Origin: Saccharospirillum sp.
Lineage (GTDB): Bacteria > Pseudomonadota > Gammaproteobacteria > Pseudomonadales > Natronospirillaceae
Direction: 5' to 3'
NCBI GenBank assembly: GCA_018402545.1
Contig: JAGYIL010000004.1
Span: 306,946 to 370,945, forward strand
Length of the DNA stretch: 64,000 bases
The notes under the pieces: model-generated
What the model was told of the DNA's origin: nothing
Database searches by the model: none
What the model saw: only the letters and a program-made list of their open reading frames with translations
Shown here: piece by piece, positions 8,078-15,674 of the stretch
How the letters are laid out: each line of letters begins with the position of its first letter
Position numbering within the stretch: the stretch's first letter is position 1
Position numbers and translations under genes: made by a program

Positions 8078-8527
8078 TTGAGTCAGGATATCAAAGAAAT
8101 TGTAGATACATTCATCAGTATTTCACTAGGAAAGTTAGTTGAAACCGACTTTGTTTCCAGAGATTTAATTGATAGAAATTGGTATTCACGTTTTGATATG
8201 AACCATAGATTAGAAGCAGATGAGTTTTTCGCTGCAGCCTCAATTGATGAGGCTAATCGACCAGTTGTTGTGTTTAACGCTGAAAGTAATATTAAAGCTT
8301 TAGCTTGGGTTATTCCACATGAAGCTATTCACTTAGCTCAGATATGTAAAAAGGATCTAGAGCCTTGTAATGGCTACAGTCTTTGGAAAGGTAAAAAATT
8401 TCCAAATTTAACTGCAACTGACCCAAATTATTTTTCTCCAGAGCACCAGCCGTGGGAAGCCGAAGCAAAAGAACTTGAAGATCTTGTAAGAGGTGCATTG
8501 TATGAGAAATTACCACAACCTAGATGA
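8078..8527 (+). CDS. Minimal zincin-like metallopeptidase cassette protein (HExxH-type)
   Basis: A 149-residue protein starting at TTG 8078, supported by TAGGAG seven bases upstream. It contains PHEAIHLAQ near residue 90, an HExxH-type zinc motif. A downstream PWEAEAKELE near residues 127-136 could provide the third, glutamate ligand. This arrangement (HExxH, then RPWExEA) resembles short predicted metallopeptidases found in phages and accessory regions, from recall. There is no signal peptide. Codon use is AT-rich. The target is unknown; activity is inferred only from the motif. Confidence 0.65.
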   Translation: MSQDIKEIVDTFISISLGKLVETDFVSRDLIDRNWYSRFDMNHRLEADEFFAAASIDEANRPVVVFNAESNIKALAWVIPHEAIHLAQICKKDLEPCNGYSLWKGKKFPNLTATDPNYFSPEHQPWEAEAKELEDLVRGALYEKLPQPR

Positions 8528-8529
8528 CA

Positions 8530-8618
8530 CTTAAAGCAAGCGCATGTTGTTCGCCCCCTACGGGGTCGGGACTTCCTTTCCGCTGCGCTTCACTACGGCC
8601 CCAAATTCGGGCGTTAGC
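8530..8618 (+). other. attC-like recombination site 4
   Basis: The right end, TTCGGGCGTTAGCA, has a good GTTRRRY-type core (GTTAGCA), and the centre contains paired CTACGGGG/CACTACGGCCCC segments. The left core is weakly conserved. It lies between the zincin-like gene and the SAVED gene. Confidence 0.5.
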
Positions 8619-8638
8619 AATCAAAATAGGACTGATGT

Positions 8639-9676
8639 GTGTTTAAGTATTTCTTAAAAAATTTATGGAAATCAGAGCTATTAGCATTCATCACAGCTCT
8701 CGCCACAGGATCGGCTTTGGTGATTGATTTGTCGTTTGCACAATCGTTTTTATGGGTTAAGTTTATACCCATAGGGCTTGTAGCTATATACGTTATTGCT
8801 CATCTATGGGAAACATGGTCTTTTTCCTATCAAACATACAGCGCTATACCGTTACCTTATTTTATCTGCTTGGCTCAAAACCATGAATGGTATATTAGTG
8901 CCATTAAACAACAGGAGGCGCAAATAAAGAAAGAAGGGATTGCGTGGGATGGAATTCAGAATAACTTCAAAATCCACAGACAAGATTGGGCTTTCTTTGA
9001 CTCGTCAAAGCTAAGCGAGAGCTCATCAGAATGGATTCATAAAACCAAGGATATATCTAACCATTTCGACCATTTAGCAAATCGAATAGAAACGCAACCT
9101 CTATTCCATGTGTTTGTTGCTGCACCGGCTCCGATTGCGCTTGGAGTAGGTGCGTTGTTTGCAGGTAGAGTTCCTTTTACAGTACATCAACATGCTGGCA
9201 TGGTTAAGAGCCCTTACACGACAGTACATAGCGAGGTTATAACAGCAGAAGCCGGTTATCATATCCTTAACCGAAGAGTGGCCGAACTAAAATTTATTGA
9301 GGAAAAATCTGACCCAGTAGTTGAAGCTATAGAAGGAGCTAATAATACTCTTATTGTTCTTGATTTTACTGGGCACAGGTTACCCAAGCCCTATCCAACA
9401 GAAGATAAAACTAAGATTTTGAGGCTAGGAATGAAAGGGGAAGAGGGCCATATCCCTCTTAGTGATCAGTGGATGCTAATCGCTCAAGAAATTAGTAGTA
9501 TTATTTCTTCAGAGTTAAACAACGGTAACAAGGTTTCTGTTCTTCTTGGTGTTCCATCCACAATGGCATTTTTAATTGGTACTATTTTAAGAACTTCAAG
9601 TAGGATAGATATTTTTTACTTCAATAGAAGTTTGGATAGATATCATAAAGTCTTTAATCTGAGTGAGCTTGACTAA
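8639..9676 (+). CDS. Two-helix transmembrane SAVED-domain protein (Cap14-like CBASS effector, orphan)
   Basis: A 345-residue protein starting at GTG 8639 with AGGA upstream. Two hydrophobic helices lie at about residues 14-32 and 38-58. The rest is cytoplasmic, and its C-terminal part matches a SAVED cyclic-oligonucleotide sensor. Two CARF-like halves are recognisable: FHVFVAAPAPIALGVGALFAG near residues 160-180, then VSVLLGVPSTMAFLIGTIL with IDIFYFNRSLDRYHKVFNL at the end. In CBASS, 2TM-SAVED proteins (Cap14) are effectors proposed to disrupt the membrane when a CD-NTase makes its signal. No CD-NTase, Cap2/3 or HORMA/TRIP13 gene is in this window. It sits as a lone gene between attC-like sites, so it may act with a cyclase elsewhere or be non-functional. 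Domain call is from pattern recognition. Confidence 0.72.
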   Translation: MFKYFLKNLWKSELLAFITALATGSALVIDLSFAQSFLWVKFIPIGLVAIYVIAHLWETWSFSYQTYSAIPLPYFICLAQNHEWYISAIKQQEAQIKKEGIAWDGIQNNFKIHRQDWAFFDSSKLSESSSEWIHKTKDISNHFDHLANRIETQPLFHVFVAAPAPIALGVGALFAGRVPFTVHQHAGMVKSPYTTVHSEVITAEAGYHILNRRVAELKFIEEKSDPVVEAIEGANNTLIVLDFTGHRLPKPYPTEDKTKILRLGMKGEEGHIPLSDQWMLIAQEISSIISSELNNGNKVSVLLGVPSTMAFLIGTILRTSSRIDIFYFNRSLDRYHKVFNLSELD

Positions 9677-9758
9677 GAATTGTTAACAAAGCTATCCAGC
9701 CTAAATGGACAGGCATCGTAGTAAAAACAGTTTTAGATGCTTCAGTCAACGCTGTATA

Positions 9759-9839
9759 GACCCCCACATTAGGCGACTATCACGGATGAGTTATCGATAG
9801 TTTATGTTTATGAAGTAGAGGTGGGTGTCACGCTGGCAT
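9759..9839. repeat. REP-like ~80-bp repeat, copy 1
   Basis: The unit begins GACCCCCACATTAGGCGACTATC and ends GAGGTGGGTGTC (shown in parts). The ends are near inverted repeats (CCCAC/GTGGG). The same layout recurs at 9897, 11256, 11856, 13998, 14122 and 17493. Confidence 0.65.
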
Positions 9840-9896
9840 CAGGCAAAGACTGTTCTTCGGTTCTGATATAGGGGTTTTTGTCGTTCACGGTCTAAT

Positions 9897-9957
9897 ATGA
9901 CATCCACAATAGCCGACTATCAAATCAACAAAGATCATAGGTCGATACTATTGGCTG
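9897..9957. repeat. REP-like repeat, copy 2 (right end missing)
   Basis: It reads GACATCCACAATAGCCGACTATC then TCATAGGTCGATACTATTG, matching copies 4-6 of the family, but lacks the terminal GTGGGTGTC. It lies 57 bases after copy 1. Confidence 0.5.
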
Positions 9958-10049
9958 TAATAGATCTCTGTACAGTACTGGTTCAAAACCGAGTATAGAT
10001 AACAATGGACTGGGGCTAAAATTTGCCGCTCCATTACAAGACTGCAGAC

Positions 10050-10065
10050 GAGTTCGGCGTTAGAC
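10050..10065 (+). other. Right half of an attC-like site before the DUF6387-like cassette
   Basis: GAGTTCGGCGTTAGAC carries a good right core and lies 13 bases before the next cassette gene, the usual distance. The matching left half is not intact. Confidence 0.45.
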
Positions 10066-10078
10066 GAGAAGGTAATTT

Positions 10079-10960
10079 ATGGCCAAGTTGATAAAATCAC
10101 CAGAAGATTTACCCGATTGGTTCCCATTGGAAACCTACAAGAGAGATTTGAATGATCATCAGTGGCTTGACGAGTTGGTGTGGAGACGTACAGCGAAAAC
10201 TGTATGGGAGAATACCGGAGACCGAGAAAAGGCCTTGGATACATTCAAAAACCTAGTTTTAACAAGGTCAAGCCAGGATGTATCAGAGAAATCCATGCTA
10301 CTAAAAGAAACCAAACACGCTTCAGAAGTTTGGGGTATTAGAGAGATTCCACCGTTCTACATGGCGTACTTGGGTTGCATGATCAACGAGTCAAAGAGAG
10401 GGCGTGAGCTTACACATTATCTGACTCAATTGAGAAAAGGTAAATCGCTCCAAGAACTTTATAGTAGTGAAACTCCAGAAATCATTGAGTGCGCCCAGAA
10501 GGAAGGGATCGGTGATTGGGTGGAATGGGATAAAGAACCCTTTGATATGCAGGACATTCTACCAAGATTCCCGGTGGTGGTGGATCTGGACCAGGATGAC
10601 GAAACGCTGAAGTTGGCTTTTGAGATATGGCTTTCTGGAGTCAGATCCGAACTTGGTAAGGCCCCTAAGCCAGTTTCAAAAAAAGACTTCGAATATTGGT
10701 TGCAGTATGGGTTGTTGCCGGTTTTCGACCTATCATTTTGGGCAGATCTAAATGACCTAAAATATACAGATGCTCTAATTGCTAATTCAGTGTGGCCTGA
10801 CACATATGTAGACAACACGGAGAGGTTGAGAAAAGTCTCTAAACCAAAAGTTAATCAGATACTTGGAAGTTGGACGTTCATCATTAGATTTTGGAGACAG
10901 CTAGAGCTATCGGAGTCACTAGAATTGCTTGTTAAGGAAAAGCGGAACGAAAAATCATAG
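10079..10960 (+). CDS. DUF6387-like cassette protein
   Basis: A 293-residue soluble protein with no signal peptide or membrane segment. The N-terminus (SPEDLPDWFPLETYKRDLND..WLDELVWRR) resembles the DUF6387 family as I recall it (PDWF-LE-Y followed by a WL-x-L segment). No catalytic motif is evident. It is rich in Trp and Leu and has AT-rich codon use. It starts 13 bases after a right-half attC core, consistent with a cassette gene. The family identification is moderate; the function is unknown. Confidence 0.55.
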   Translation: MAKLIKSPEDLPDWFPLETYKRDLNDHQWLDELVWRRTAKTVWENTGDREKALDTFKNLVLTRSSQDVSEKSMLLKETKHASEVWGIREIPPFYMAYLGCMINESKRGRELTHYLTQLRKGKSLQELYSSETPEIIECAQKEGIGDWVEWDKEPFDMQDILPRFPVVVDLDQDDETLKLAFEIWLSGVRSELGKAPKPVSKKDFEYWLQYGLLPVFDLSFWADLNDLKYTDALIANSVWPDTYVDNTERLRKVSKPKVNQILGSWTFIIRFWRQLELSESLELLVKEKRNEKS

Positions 10961-11084
10961 ATTTCATTCCGGAATATAAAATGGCTGCTTATGGGCTAGT
11001 ATGGATTAGAGAAATAGCTATCCCTAGAGAACTATCATTAAAAAGATAAGAATGGCTCATCTCTCAACTGAATGAGCTATGGCC

Positions 11085-11240
11085 ATGAAAAGACATCTGG
11101 TGAACTTAGGTATTACGTTAAAGAACCATTTATTAGTAGGGCGCGTCTGGTTCATAATTGACTTTCTTTTTATTATTCCAGTGTTTCATGTAGTAATTGG
11201 AAGCTTGGATGTCAATATTGTACTAGTATACGTTTTATAA
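11085..11240 (+). CDS. Possible 51-residue membrane miniprotein
   Basis: A short frame of 51 codons between cassettes. It begins MKRHLVNLGITLK and continues with a strongly hydrophobic stretch (VWFIIDFLFIIPVFHVVIG), ending at TAA. It lies on the same strand as the cassettes and ends 16 bases before a repeat copy. The ribosome-binding site is weak (GAG 12 bases upstream). It may be a chance frame in AT-rich DNA. Confidence 0.25.
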   Translation: MKRHLVNLGITLKNHLLVGRVWFIIDFLFIIPVFHVVIGSLDVNIVLVYVL

Positions 11241-11255
11241 AATGTTAACACTTTC

Positions 11256-11330
11256 GAGACACCCACATTAGGCCGCTATCGATACCAGCACTGTAATAGT
11301 TTAACTTTATAAGCAAGGAGTGGGTGTCTC
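11256..11330. repeat. REP-like/MITE-like 75-bp repeat with perfect 11-bp terminal inverted repeats, copy 3
   Basis: GAGACACCCAC at 11256-11266 is the exact reverse complement of GTGGGTGTCTC at 11320-11330. The interior carries the family core AGGCCGCTATCGATA and an AT-rich centre. This is the copy that best shows the terminal inverted repeats of the family. Confidence 0.7.
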
Positions 11331-11364
11331 GGCAGCGTAGTTAGTTTAAGGGGGGGGGGCTATT

Positions 11365-11814
11365 GTGCACTGGACACAGTATATTTCAGCAATTGGAATA
11401 CCAATAATCGCAATGCTTGCTGCATTGATCGCTTTCCGTCAATTTCAGATCGCACGTAACAAGTTGAAACTCGATCTATTCGACAAGCGTATGGAGGTCT
11501 ACAGCGCTGTTCGAGAGGCCCTCGGTAATATTGCGCGACAAGGGAACCTGACACCAGAGCAGGAGATTCAATACTCGCAAGGTACGCGCAGCGCTCGTTG
11601 GCTATTTGGGCCCGAAGTGTCCAATTATTTAGACAAATCGCTTTGGCATAAGATTACAGATTTAGAACTTCACAATACAATGTCTAAGGACTCGGAAAGC
11701 CCAGAGCAGCGTGTTAGGCACATACAGGAGAGGGCCGAGATAATGAAGTGGATGTTTAAACAGTTTAAGGAATTTGATGCATTGGTTGAAGATTATCTTA
11801 CGCTCAAGCATTGA
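11365..11814 (+). CDS. Single-pass membrane cassette protein
   Basis: A 149-residue protein with one N-terminal membrane helix (residues 8-26, ISAIGIPIIAMLAALIAF) followed by a basic juxtamembrane segment (RQFQIARNKLKLDLFDKRMEVY) and a helical cytoplasmic domain. Similar FRQFQIAxNKLKLDLFDKR proteins are, from recall, common among small accessory and cassette genes. The start is GTG 11365, preceded by a run of ten G that may serve as ribosome-binding site and is prone to slippage. No attC core directly precedes it. A repeat copy lies 35 bases upstream. Confidence 0.65.
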   Translation: MHWTQYISAIGIPIIAMLAALIAFRQFQIARNKLKLDLFDKRMEVYSAVREALGNIARQGNLTPEQEIQYSQGTRSARWLFGPEVSNYLDKSLWHKITDLELHNTMSKDSESPEQRVRHIQERAEIMKWMFKQFKEFDALVEDYLTLKH

Positions 11815-11855
11815 AAGCTGATGTTTCGTAGAAGGCCAAATAGAAAGGTGAATAG

Positions 11856-11924
11856 GACATGCACGAAAGCCGGCTATCAGGAAAGCAATGGTCATAGGTT
11901 GATGCTATTGTTGTGGTGGGCGTC
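11856..11924. repeat. REP-like repeat, copy 4
   Basis: It begins GACATGCACGAAAGCCGGCTATC and ends GTGGTGGGCGTC. It is closely related to copies 5 and 6, sharing the TCATAGGTTGATGCTATTG segment. Confidence 0.65.
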
Positions 11925-11932
11925 CACTTAGG

Positions 11933-12005
11933 GGGTCCTAAATGGACAGGCACCGTAGTAAAAACAAACTGGGGTCCTAAATGGACAGGCACCGTAGTAA
12001 AAACA
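11933..12005. repeat. Tandem 39-bp repeat (two units), third unit at 9700
   Basis: GGGTCCTAAATGGACAGGC followed by ACCGTAGTAAAAACA occurs twice with a 39-base period, and once more at 9700-9730 with one change. It abuts REP-like copy 4. I could not assign it to a known insertion sequence end. Confidence 0.6.
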
Positions 12006-12162
12006 GCTTGAAATGCCTCGGTCATAGAAATTTGTTTTAGGTGCGTTGCAAGAAAATTAATGGATAGGGTTAATCTGCATGAAAACCTGCCAAATTTCCG
12101 GTTTCCAAGCACAGCAGGGCCTCAGGTTGCCCTATGAAAAGATATTTTTAATAAGTGGGCGT

Positions 12163-13152
12163 TCAGGTAAGTAGCTTTGCCAACCCAAGTCCAGGGGTTC
12201 TCTGATAGCCAAACTCTTTAAACTTGGATTTTATGGAAATGGCGGTGCCAACCAAGCCTTTAAACTGGCTCTCGAAATACCGGGTGTTGTAGATCCAATG
12301 TTCAACATCGATGTTTAGGCGTTCAAGAATGGGCGGGATGCTATTGTCGATACTTCCACGTTTGTCATCCCGTAGTTGTCGCCCGGTCCAGTCTACCAGT
12401 TCCAGGTAATCCTGCAGCCGGAAGGGGAGGCCAGCAGGCATGTCCTGTCGCGGGTAACCTACAAACGGGAATAGTAATTTTGGCTGATGTGGTTCTGGTG
12501 ATTCCGGTGCTTTCTGGACCGTAGCAATTCGTTGTTTCGCGGAAGTGTACTCTGAAGTTTCTGGTGTGGCAGCCATTTGTGCCCGAATGGGGTTTAAGTC
12601 CACATAGGCCAGGCAGGTTGCTAGTGCTGTTTCATCGAGCAATGCCTGAGATTTGAAACGAGCTTCCCAGAAACGGCCAGTGCAGCCGTCTTCTGCATTG
12701 GCCTGTCGAGCTATATCTTCATTGAGAGCCCGCATGAACCAGCTGATCGACATCAGGCGTTCGCGCCATTCTGCTACTAGTTCTGAAATGACTCTGAGTT
12801 GTTCTTCATACAGGTCTTTACCGGCCAGATACTCATGGCTGAGATGGTTACCGGCATACAGGCTGTGCCAGCGTTGTATGACTTCGCTATCCGACCAGGC
12901 CTTGGCTTTCTCAGCGTTGATGTGCAAAACCACATGGTAGTGGTTGGACATGACGGCATAGGCGCAGATATCGAGCGCATACACCTCGGCGAGCTGTAGC
13001 ATGCGTTGCTCAATCCATCCGCGCCGGTGTTCGAAATTGCTACCGGAATGCTCATCGCGCCCGCATAGGAAGGCGCGGCGCACGCAGCGGGAAGTGCAGT
13101 GGTAATAAGGTGTCGCCTCCAGGGCGATCTGGCTTTTCCTTGAATGCGGCAT
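12163..13152 (-). mobile_element. REP-associated tyrosine transposase (RAYT), Y1/IS200-like HUH family
   Basis: A 329-residue single-strand transposase. ATG 13152 is used because the family N-terminus (MPHSRKSQIALEATPYYHCTSR) starts there; an upstream in-frame start would add an unrelated leader. The HUH metal motif is HYH at residues 71-73 in MSNHYHVVLH, and the probable nucleophile is the Tyr in LAYVDLNPIRA. RAYTs mobilise or maintain REP palindromes and are usually single-copy, flanked by them. Here seven REP-like copies lie within 6 kb, and GTGGG-type fragments border the gene on both sides (12157 and 13222). It is on the strand opposite to the cassettes, as expected for a later insertion. 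Confidence 0.88.
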
Positions 13153-13258
13153 AGTGTCTAACCCTGACGGTATGCGATTGCTGTATAAACTACTGGATGT
13201 GCTTTGTTGGGTCAAGTATTCAGGTGGGTGTCTCAAGTGGCCTCTAGAATGTTACTGT

Positions 13259-13296
13259 GAGTGTCTAGGAAGTATTAAGTGTCTAGGAAGTATTAT
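13259..13296. repeat. Short tandem duplication upstream of cassette 8
   Basis: AGTGTCTAGGAAGTATTA is present twice in direct succession (about 18-19 bp period) between the RAYT gene and the next attC half. It may mark a replication slip or the edge of the transposon-carried segment. Confidence 0.5.
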
Positions 13297-13321
13297 TCTG
13301 CTGCGCTCCAAACCAGCCGAA

Positions 13322-13337
13322 AATGCAGGCGTTAGCT
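13322..13337 (+). other. Right half of an attC-like site before the last cassette
   Basis: AATGCAGGCGTTAGCT has a good GTTRRRY core (GTTAGCT, 13331-13337) and lies 14 bases before the next start codon. The left half was probably displaced by the RAYT segment. Confidence 0.5.
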
Positions 13338-13351
13338 AAGGAGAAGAACAT

Positions 13352-13972
13352 TTGGATTTAATTGAAATCGGAAATGCCCTCTTGTTGCTAGTGAGCGCTA
13401 TCGCGGGTTTTCTGGTGGGGCAAGCCAATAGCTTTTTCGACAGACGGAACGAAAAGAGGAAGGCATTCAACCGCGCACTAGCCGAATTGTTAGAAATTCG
13501 GCATCGGTTTAAAGGAGGCATCTATATACTTCAAAGACTCGGAACTGAGGTAAATATCCCGCGAGAGTATCTTGACGAGATAATTCAAGGCCTACCAGAT
13601 GGCTTGCTCTGGGATCCAAACGTCTCTGTGCGCTACGCTGATGCGGTGAATACCCTTTCAGCCTACTCTCCGCTTTCTGCCTATGTTTTAAGGTCAAAGG
13701 ACATCGTAGGGCTTTTTGTGAATGGGGGGGTGTTCACTTTTGGCTCTAGTGAAATTACTCACTCTTTAGCTCTGAAAAACCTGGAAATAATCGAGAACGC
13801 TATGCTTCCGGCTATAGAGGAGCCTATTGAGGCTGTCTCGGAATTCTTAGGTAGAAAAACAAAGAAACAGACTCAAGAAATCCTCGATAGTAGCCGAGAG
13901 GTTCTACCTGAGGTAAAAAGCGTTGCAGATGAATTGATTGCAAATGCGAATTCTATGATCGCGACAGGGTGA
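13352..13972 (+). CDS. Single-pass membrane cassette protein, last of the array
   Basis: A 206-residue protein starting at TTG 13352 with AAGGAG nine bases upstream. One membrane helix lies at residues 6-24 (GNALLLLVSAIAGFLVGQA), followed by a basic stretch (DRRNEKRKAFNRAL) and a mainly helical cytoplasmic domain. I do not recognise the family. Like the gene at 11365, it has an anchor plus a soluble helical domain, a layout common among accessory genes. The attC right core just upstream marks it as a cassette; two REP-like copies follow. Confidence 0.65.
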   Translation: MDLIEIGNALLLLVSAIAGFLVGQANSFFDRRNEKRKAFNRALAELLEIRHRFKGGIYILQRLGTEVNIPREYLDEIIQGLPDGLLWDPNVSVRYADAVNTLSAYSPLSAYVLRSKDIVGLFVNGGVFTFGSSEITHSLALKNLEIIENAMLPAIEEPIEAVSEFLGRKTKKQTQEILDSSREVLPEVKSVADELIANANSMIATG

Positions 13973-13997
13973 ATAGCAGGGTGAATAGGGTGAATAG

Positions 13998-14066
13998 GAC
14001 ATGCACGAAGGCCGGCTATCAGGAAAGCGATTGTCATAGGATGATGCTATTAATGTGATGGGTGTC
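13998..14066. repeat. REP-like repeat, copy 5
   Basis: It begins GACATGCACGAAGGCCGGCTATC and ends GTGATGGGTGTC. The preceding GGTGAATAGG piece is itself repeated (13979 and 13989), suggesting slippage at the junction. Confidence 0.65.
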
Positions 14067-14121
14067 CACTTTGCATTTAAGTTGAAAGAGTTAGCCGTTT
14101 TCTTTGACACAAGGTGAATAG

Positions 14122-14191
14122 GACCTGCACGAAAGCCGGCTATCAGGAAATCAATAGTCATAGGTTGATGCTATTGTTGTGATGGTTGGCC
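14122..14191. repeat. REP-like repeat, copy 6, overlapping the deacetylase gene end
   Basis: It begins GACCTGCACGAAAGCCGGCTATC and ends GATGGTTGGCC. The right 21 bases are read as the last codons and stop of the deacetylase gene on the minus strand. Confidence 0.65.
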
Positions 14192-15115
14192 ACTTAGCAT
14201 TTGGCTGCGCCATAGCTCGGCCGCCACCTCAACGACAATGGCATGACGCCTGGCCAGCGCCTGGCGGTCGTCGTCGTAGCCACCCCCGATAACCGTTGCA
14301 ACGGGAATGCCTCGGCGCAGCAACTTGCTCAGCACCAGCCGGTCGCGCTGTCGGATACCCTCTTCTGAAATGTTCAGACGCCCCAGCGGGTCACCGGAAA
14401 AAACGTCGACACCAGCGTCGTACAACACGATGTCCGGTGAGCAACGCCGCAGTGCCTCGTCCAGCGTGTTGTTTACGACCTCCAGATAGTCATCGTCCTC
14501 CATGCCGTTGGGTAAACCCACGTCCATATCACTAGTTTGCTTGGTGAAGGGAAAATTGGTTTCGCAATGAATGGAGCAGGTAAACGCACCCTCATCATTC
14601 TTCAGCAAGGCTGCGGTTCCGTCGCCCTGATGCACGTCGCAGTCAAAGATCAGCACCTGCCGTACATCGGATTGCCTGAGCAACACATGCGTGGCAATGG
14701 CCAGATCGTTCAGAATGCAGAAACCGGAGGCGTGATCATAGTGCGCATGGTGGGTGCCGCCCGCCAGGTGACAGGCCAGACCCTGATGCAGTGCCAACTG
14801 GGCGGTAAGCACCGTGCCGGATGGCGCCAGTAAGGTGCGCTTTACCAGCCCTTCGCTCCAGGGCAGATTCATCTGGCGTTGTTCGTCGCGCGACAGGGTG
14901 TTGGTAATGAACCGGGCCAGATAATCCGGAGAGTGAGTCTGGTTCAGCCAATGGTCACGGCACCTGCCCGGTCGGTAGGTGTTCTCGGGGGTCAGCAGTC
15001 CCTGACTGCGCAGGTAGTCCGCCAGCAAACCAAACTTTGCCATCGGGAACCGGTGTTTGGGCGGGAACGGGAAGCTGTAGTCGGGGTGGTGCACCATTGG
15101 CGGCAAGCCAGACAT
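14171..15115 (-). CDS. Histone deacetylase-family protein (class II/acetoin-utilisation type deacetylase)
   Basis: Zn-dependent amidohydrolase of the arginase/HDAC fold, 314 aa. It probably removes acetyl groups from a small molecule (polyamine or acetoin-related) or a protein lysine. Motifs in order: HHPDYSFPFPPKHRFPM at the N-terminus, GGTHHAHYDHASGFCILND with the catalytic His pair, DCDVHQGDG with Zn ligands Asp and His, YDAGVDVF with the third Zn ligand Asp, and GGGYDDD at the C-terminal active-site loop. The last seven or so residues and the TAG stop lie in a REP-like repeat, so the native C-terminus was probably replaced by the repeat. The catalytic core is intact, so it should be active. 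Confidence 0.9.
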   Translation of the reverse strand: MSGLPPMVHHPDYSFPFPPKHRFPMAKFGLLADYLRSQGLLTPENTYRPGRCRDHWLNQTHSPDYLARFITNTLSRDEQRQMNLPWSEGLVKRTLLAPSGTVLTAQLALHQGLACHLAGGTHHAHYDHASGFCILNDLAIATHVLLRQSDVRQVLIFDCDVHQGDGTAALLKNDEGAFTCSIHCETNFPFTKQTSDMDVGLPNGMEDDDYLEVVNNTLDEALRRCSPDIVLYDAGVDVFSGDPLGRLNISEEGIRQRDRLVLSKLLRRGIPVATVIGGGYDDDRQALARRHAIVVEVAAELWRSQMLSGQPSQQ

Positions 15116-15214
15116 CGGGTCATCCTAAGGGTTAAAGCCGCAGCGGGCTGCGGTTGTGCCAATGCAGATCAGTCGTTTCCCCGACCGGGCTAACAGGACG
15201 AGGGCTCCCTGGAT

Positions 15215-15538
15215 TCAGCCAAAATAGTCCTCCATCCACTGCACCAGTTTACCGGTGTCCAGTTCGGCCAACGCCATACTCTGAAAGTCATCACCGGCCT
15301 CCTGTTCGATGGTAATAAACTGATACAACAACTGGCCGGGCTGCTGGTCGTGAAGAATCAGCATAATACGGCGGCGTGTCCGGTGGCAGTCAATGGTCAG
15401 TACATCGGCCGGAATTCCGGCGTCACGCATTTTACGGCGGACTTCAATGACCGGGTTAATGTGGTCGTGACTGGCCTGGATGCGGGCATGGGCGTCGCTG
15501 ACGGCATCAGATAACAGTTCCAAGGGATCTTCGGGCAT
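15215..15538 (-). CDS. Conserved hypothetical protein (107 aa)
   Basis: A small soluble protein, not recognised. Its N-terminal half is helical (LELLSDAVSDAHARIQASHDHI), followed by alternating hydrophobic residues (VLTIDCHRTRRRIMLILHDQQPGQLLYQFITI) that suggest a small beta sheet, then an acidic C-terminal helix. GC-rich codon use matches the flanking backbone, so it belongs to the chromosome rather than the cassette block. It lies on the same strand as the deacetylase and SDR genes, with gaps of 99 and 136 bases. Confidence 0.65.
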   Translation of the reverse strand: MPEDPLELLSDAVSDAHARIQASHDHINPVIEVRRKMRDAGIPADVLTIDCHRTRRRIMLILHDQQPGQLLYQFITIEQEAGDDFQSMALAELDTGKLVQWMEDYFG

Positions 15539-15674
15539 GGTCGGGCTCGCTAAACGTCGTTAACAGGTTTGAACAGCCGCTCAGGGTAGCCCAATGAAAC
15601 CCGGCTAGACAAACAATGGGGGCACAGGCACCGGGTGTGCCGGTTCCCAGCGTCACCCGATGCACGGTGCAGGG

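Larger units (their letters stand above)
9677..10078. other. Repeat-filled gap between cassettes, with attC remnants
   Basis: No gene is visible. The gap starts with a left-half attC-like piece (TTGTTAACAAAGC near 9681) and ends with a right-half piece (GAGTTCGGCGTTAGAC, 10050-10065). Between them lie one copy of a TAAATGGACAGGC repeat (9700-9730) and two copies of the REP-like family (9759-9839 and 9897-9957). The two attC halves do not pair well, so they probably come from different sites and a cassette may have been lost here. Confidence 0.5.

Noticed and set aside
6790..14000. CD-NTase or other CBASS partner gene
   Set aside because: No GSYxxxT-like nucleotidyltransferase, HORMA or E1/E2-like frame is present among the cassettes.
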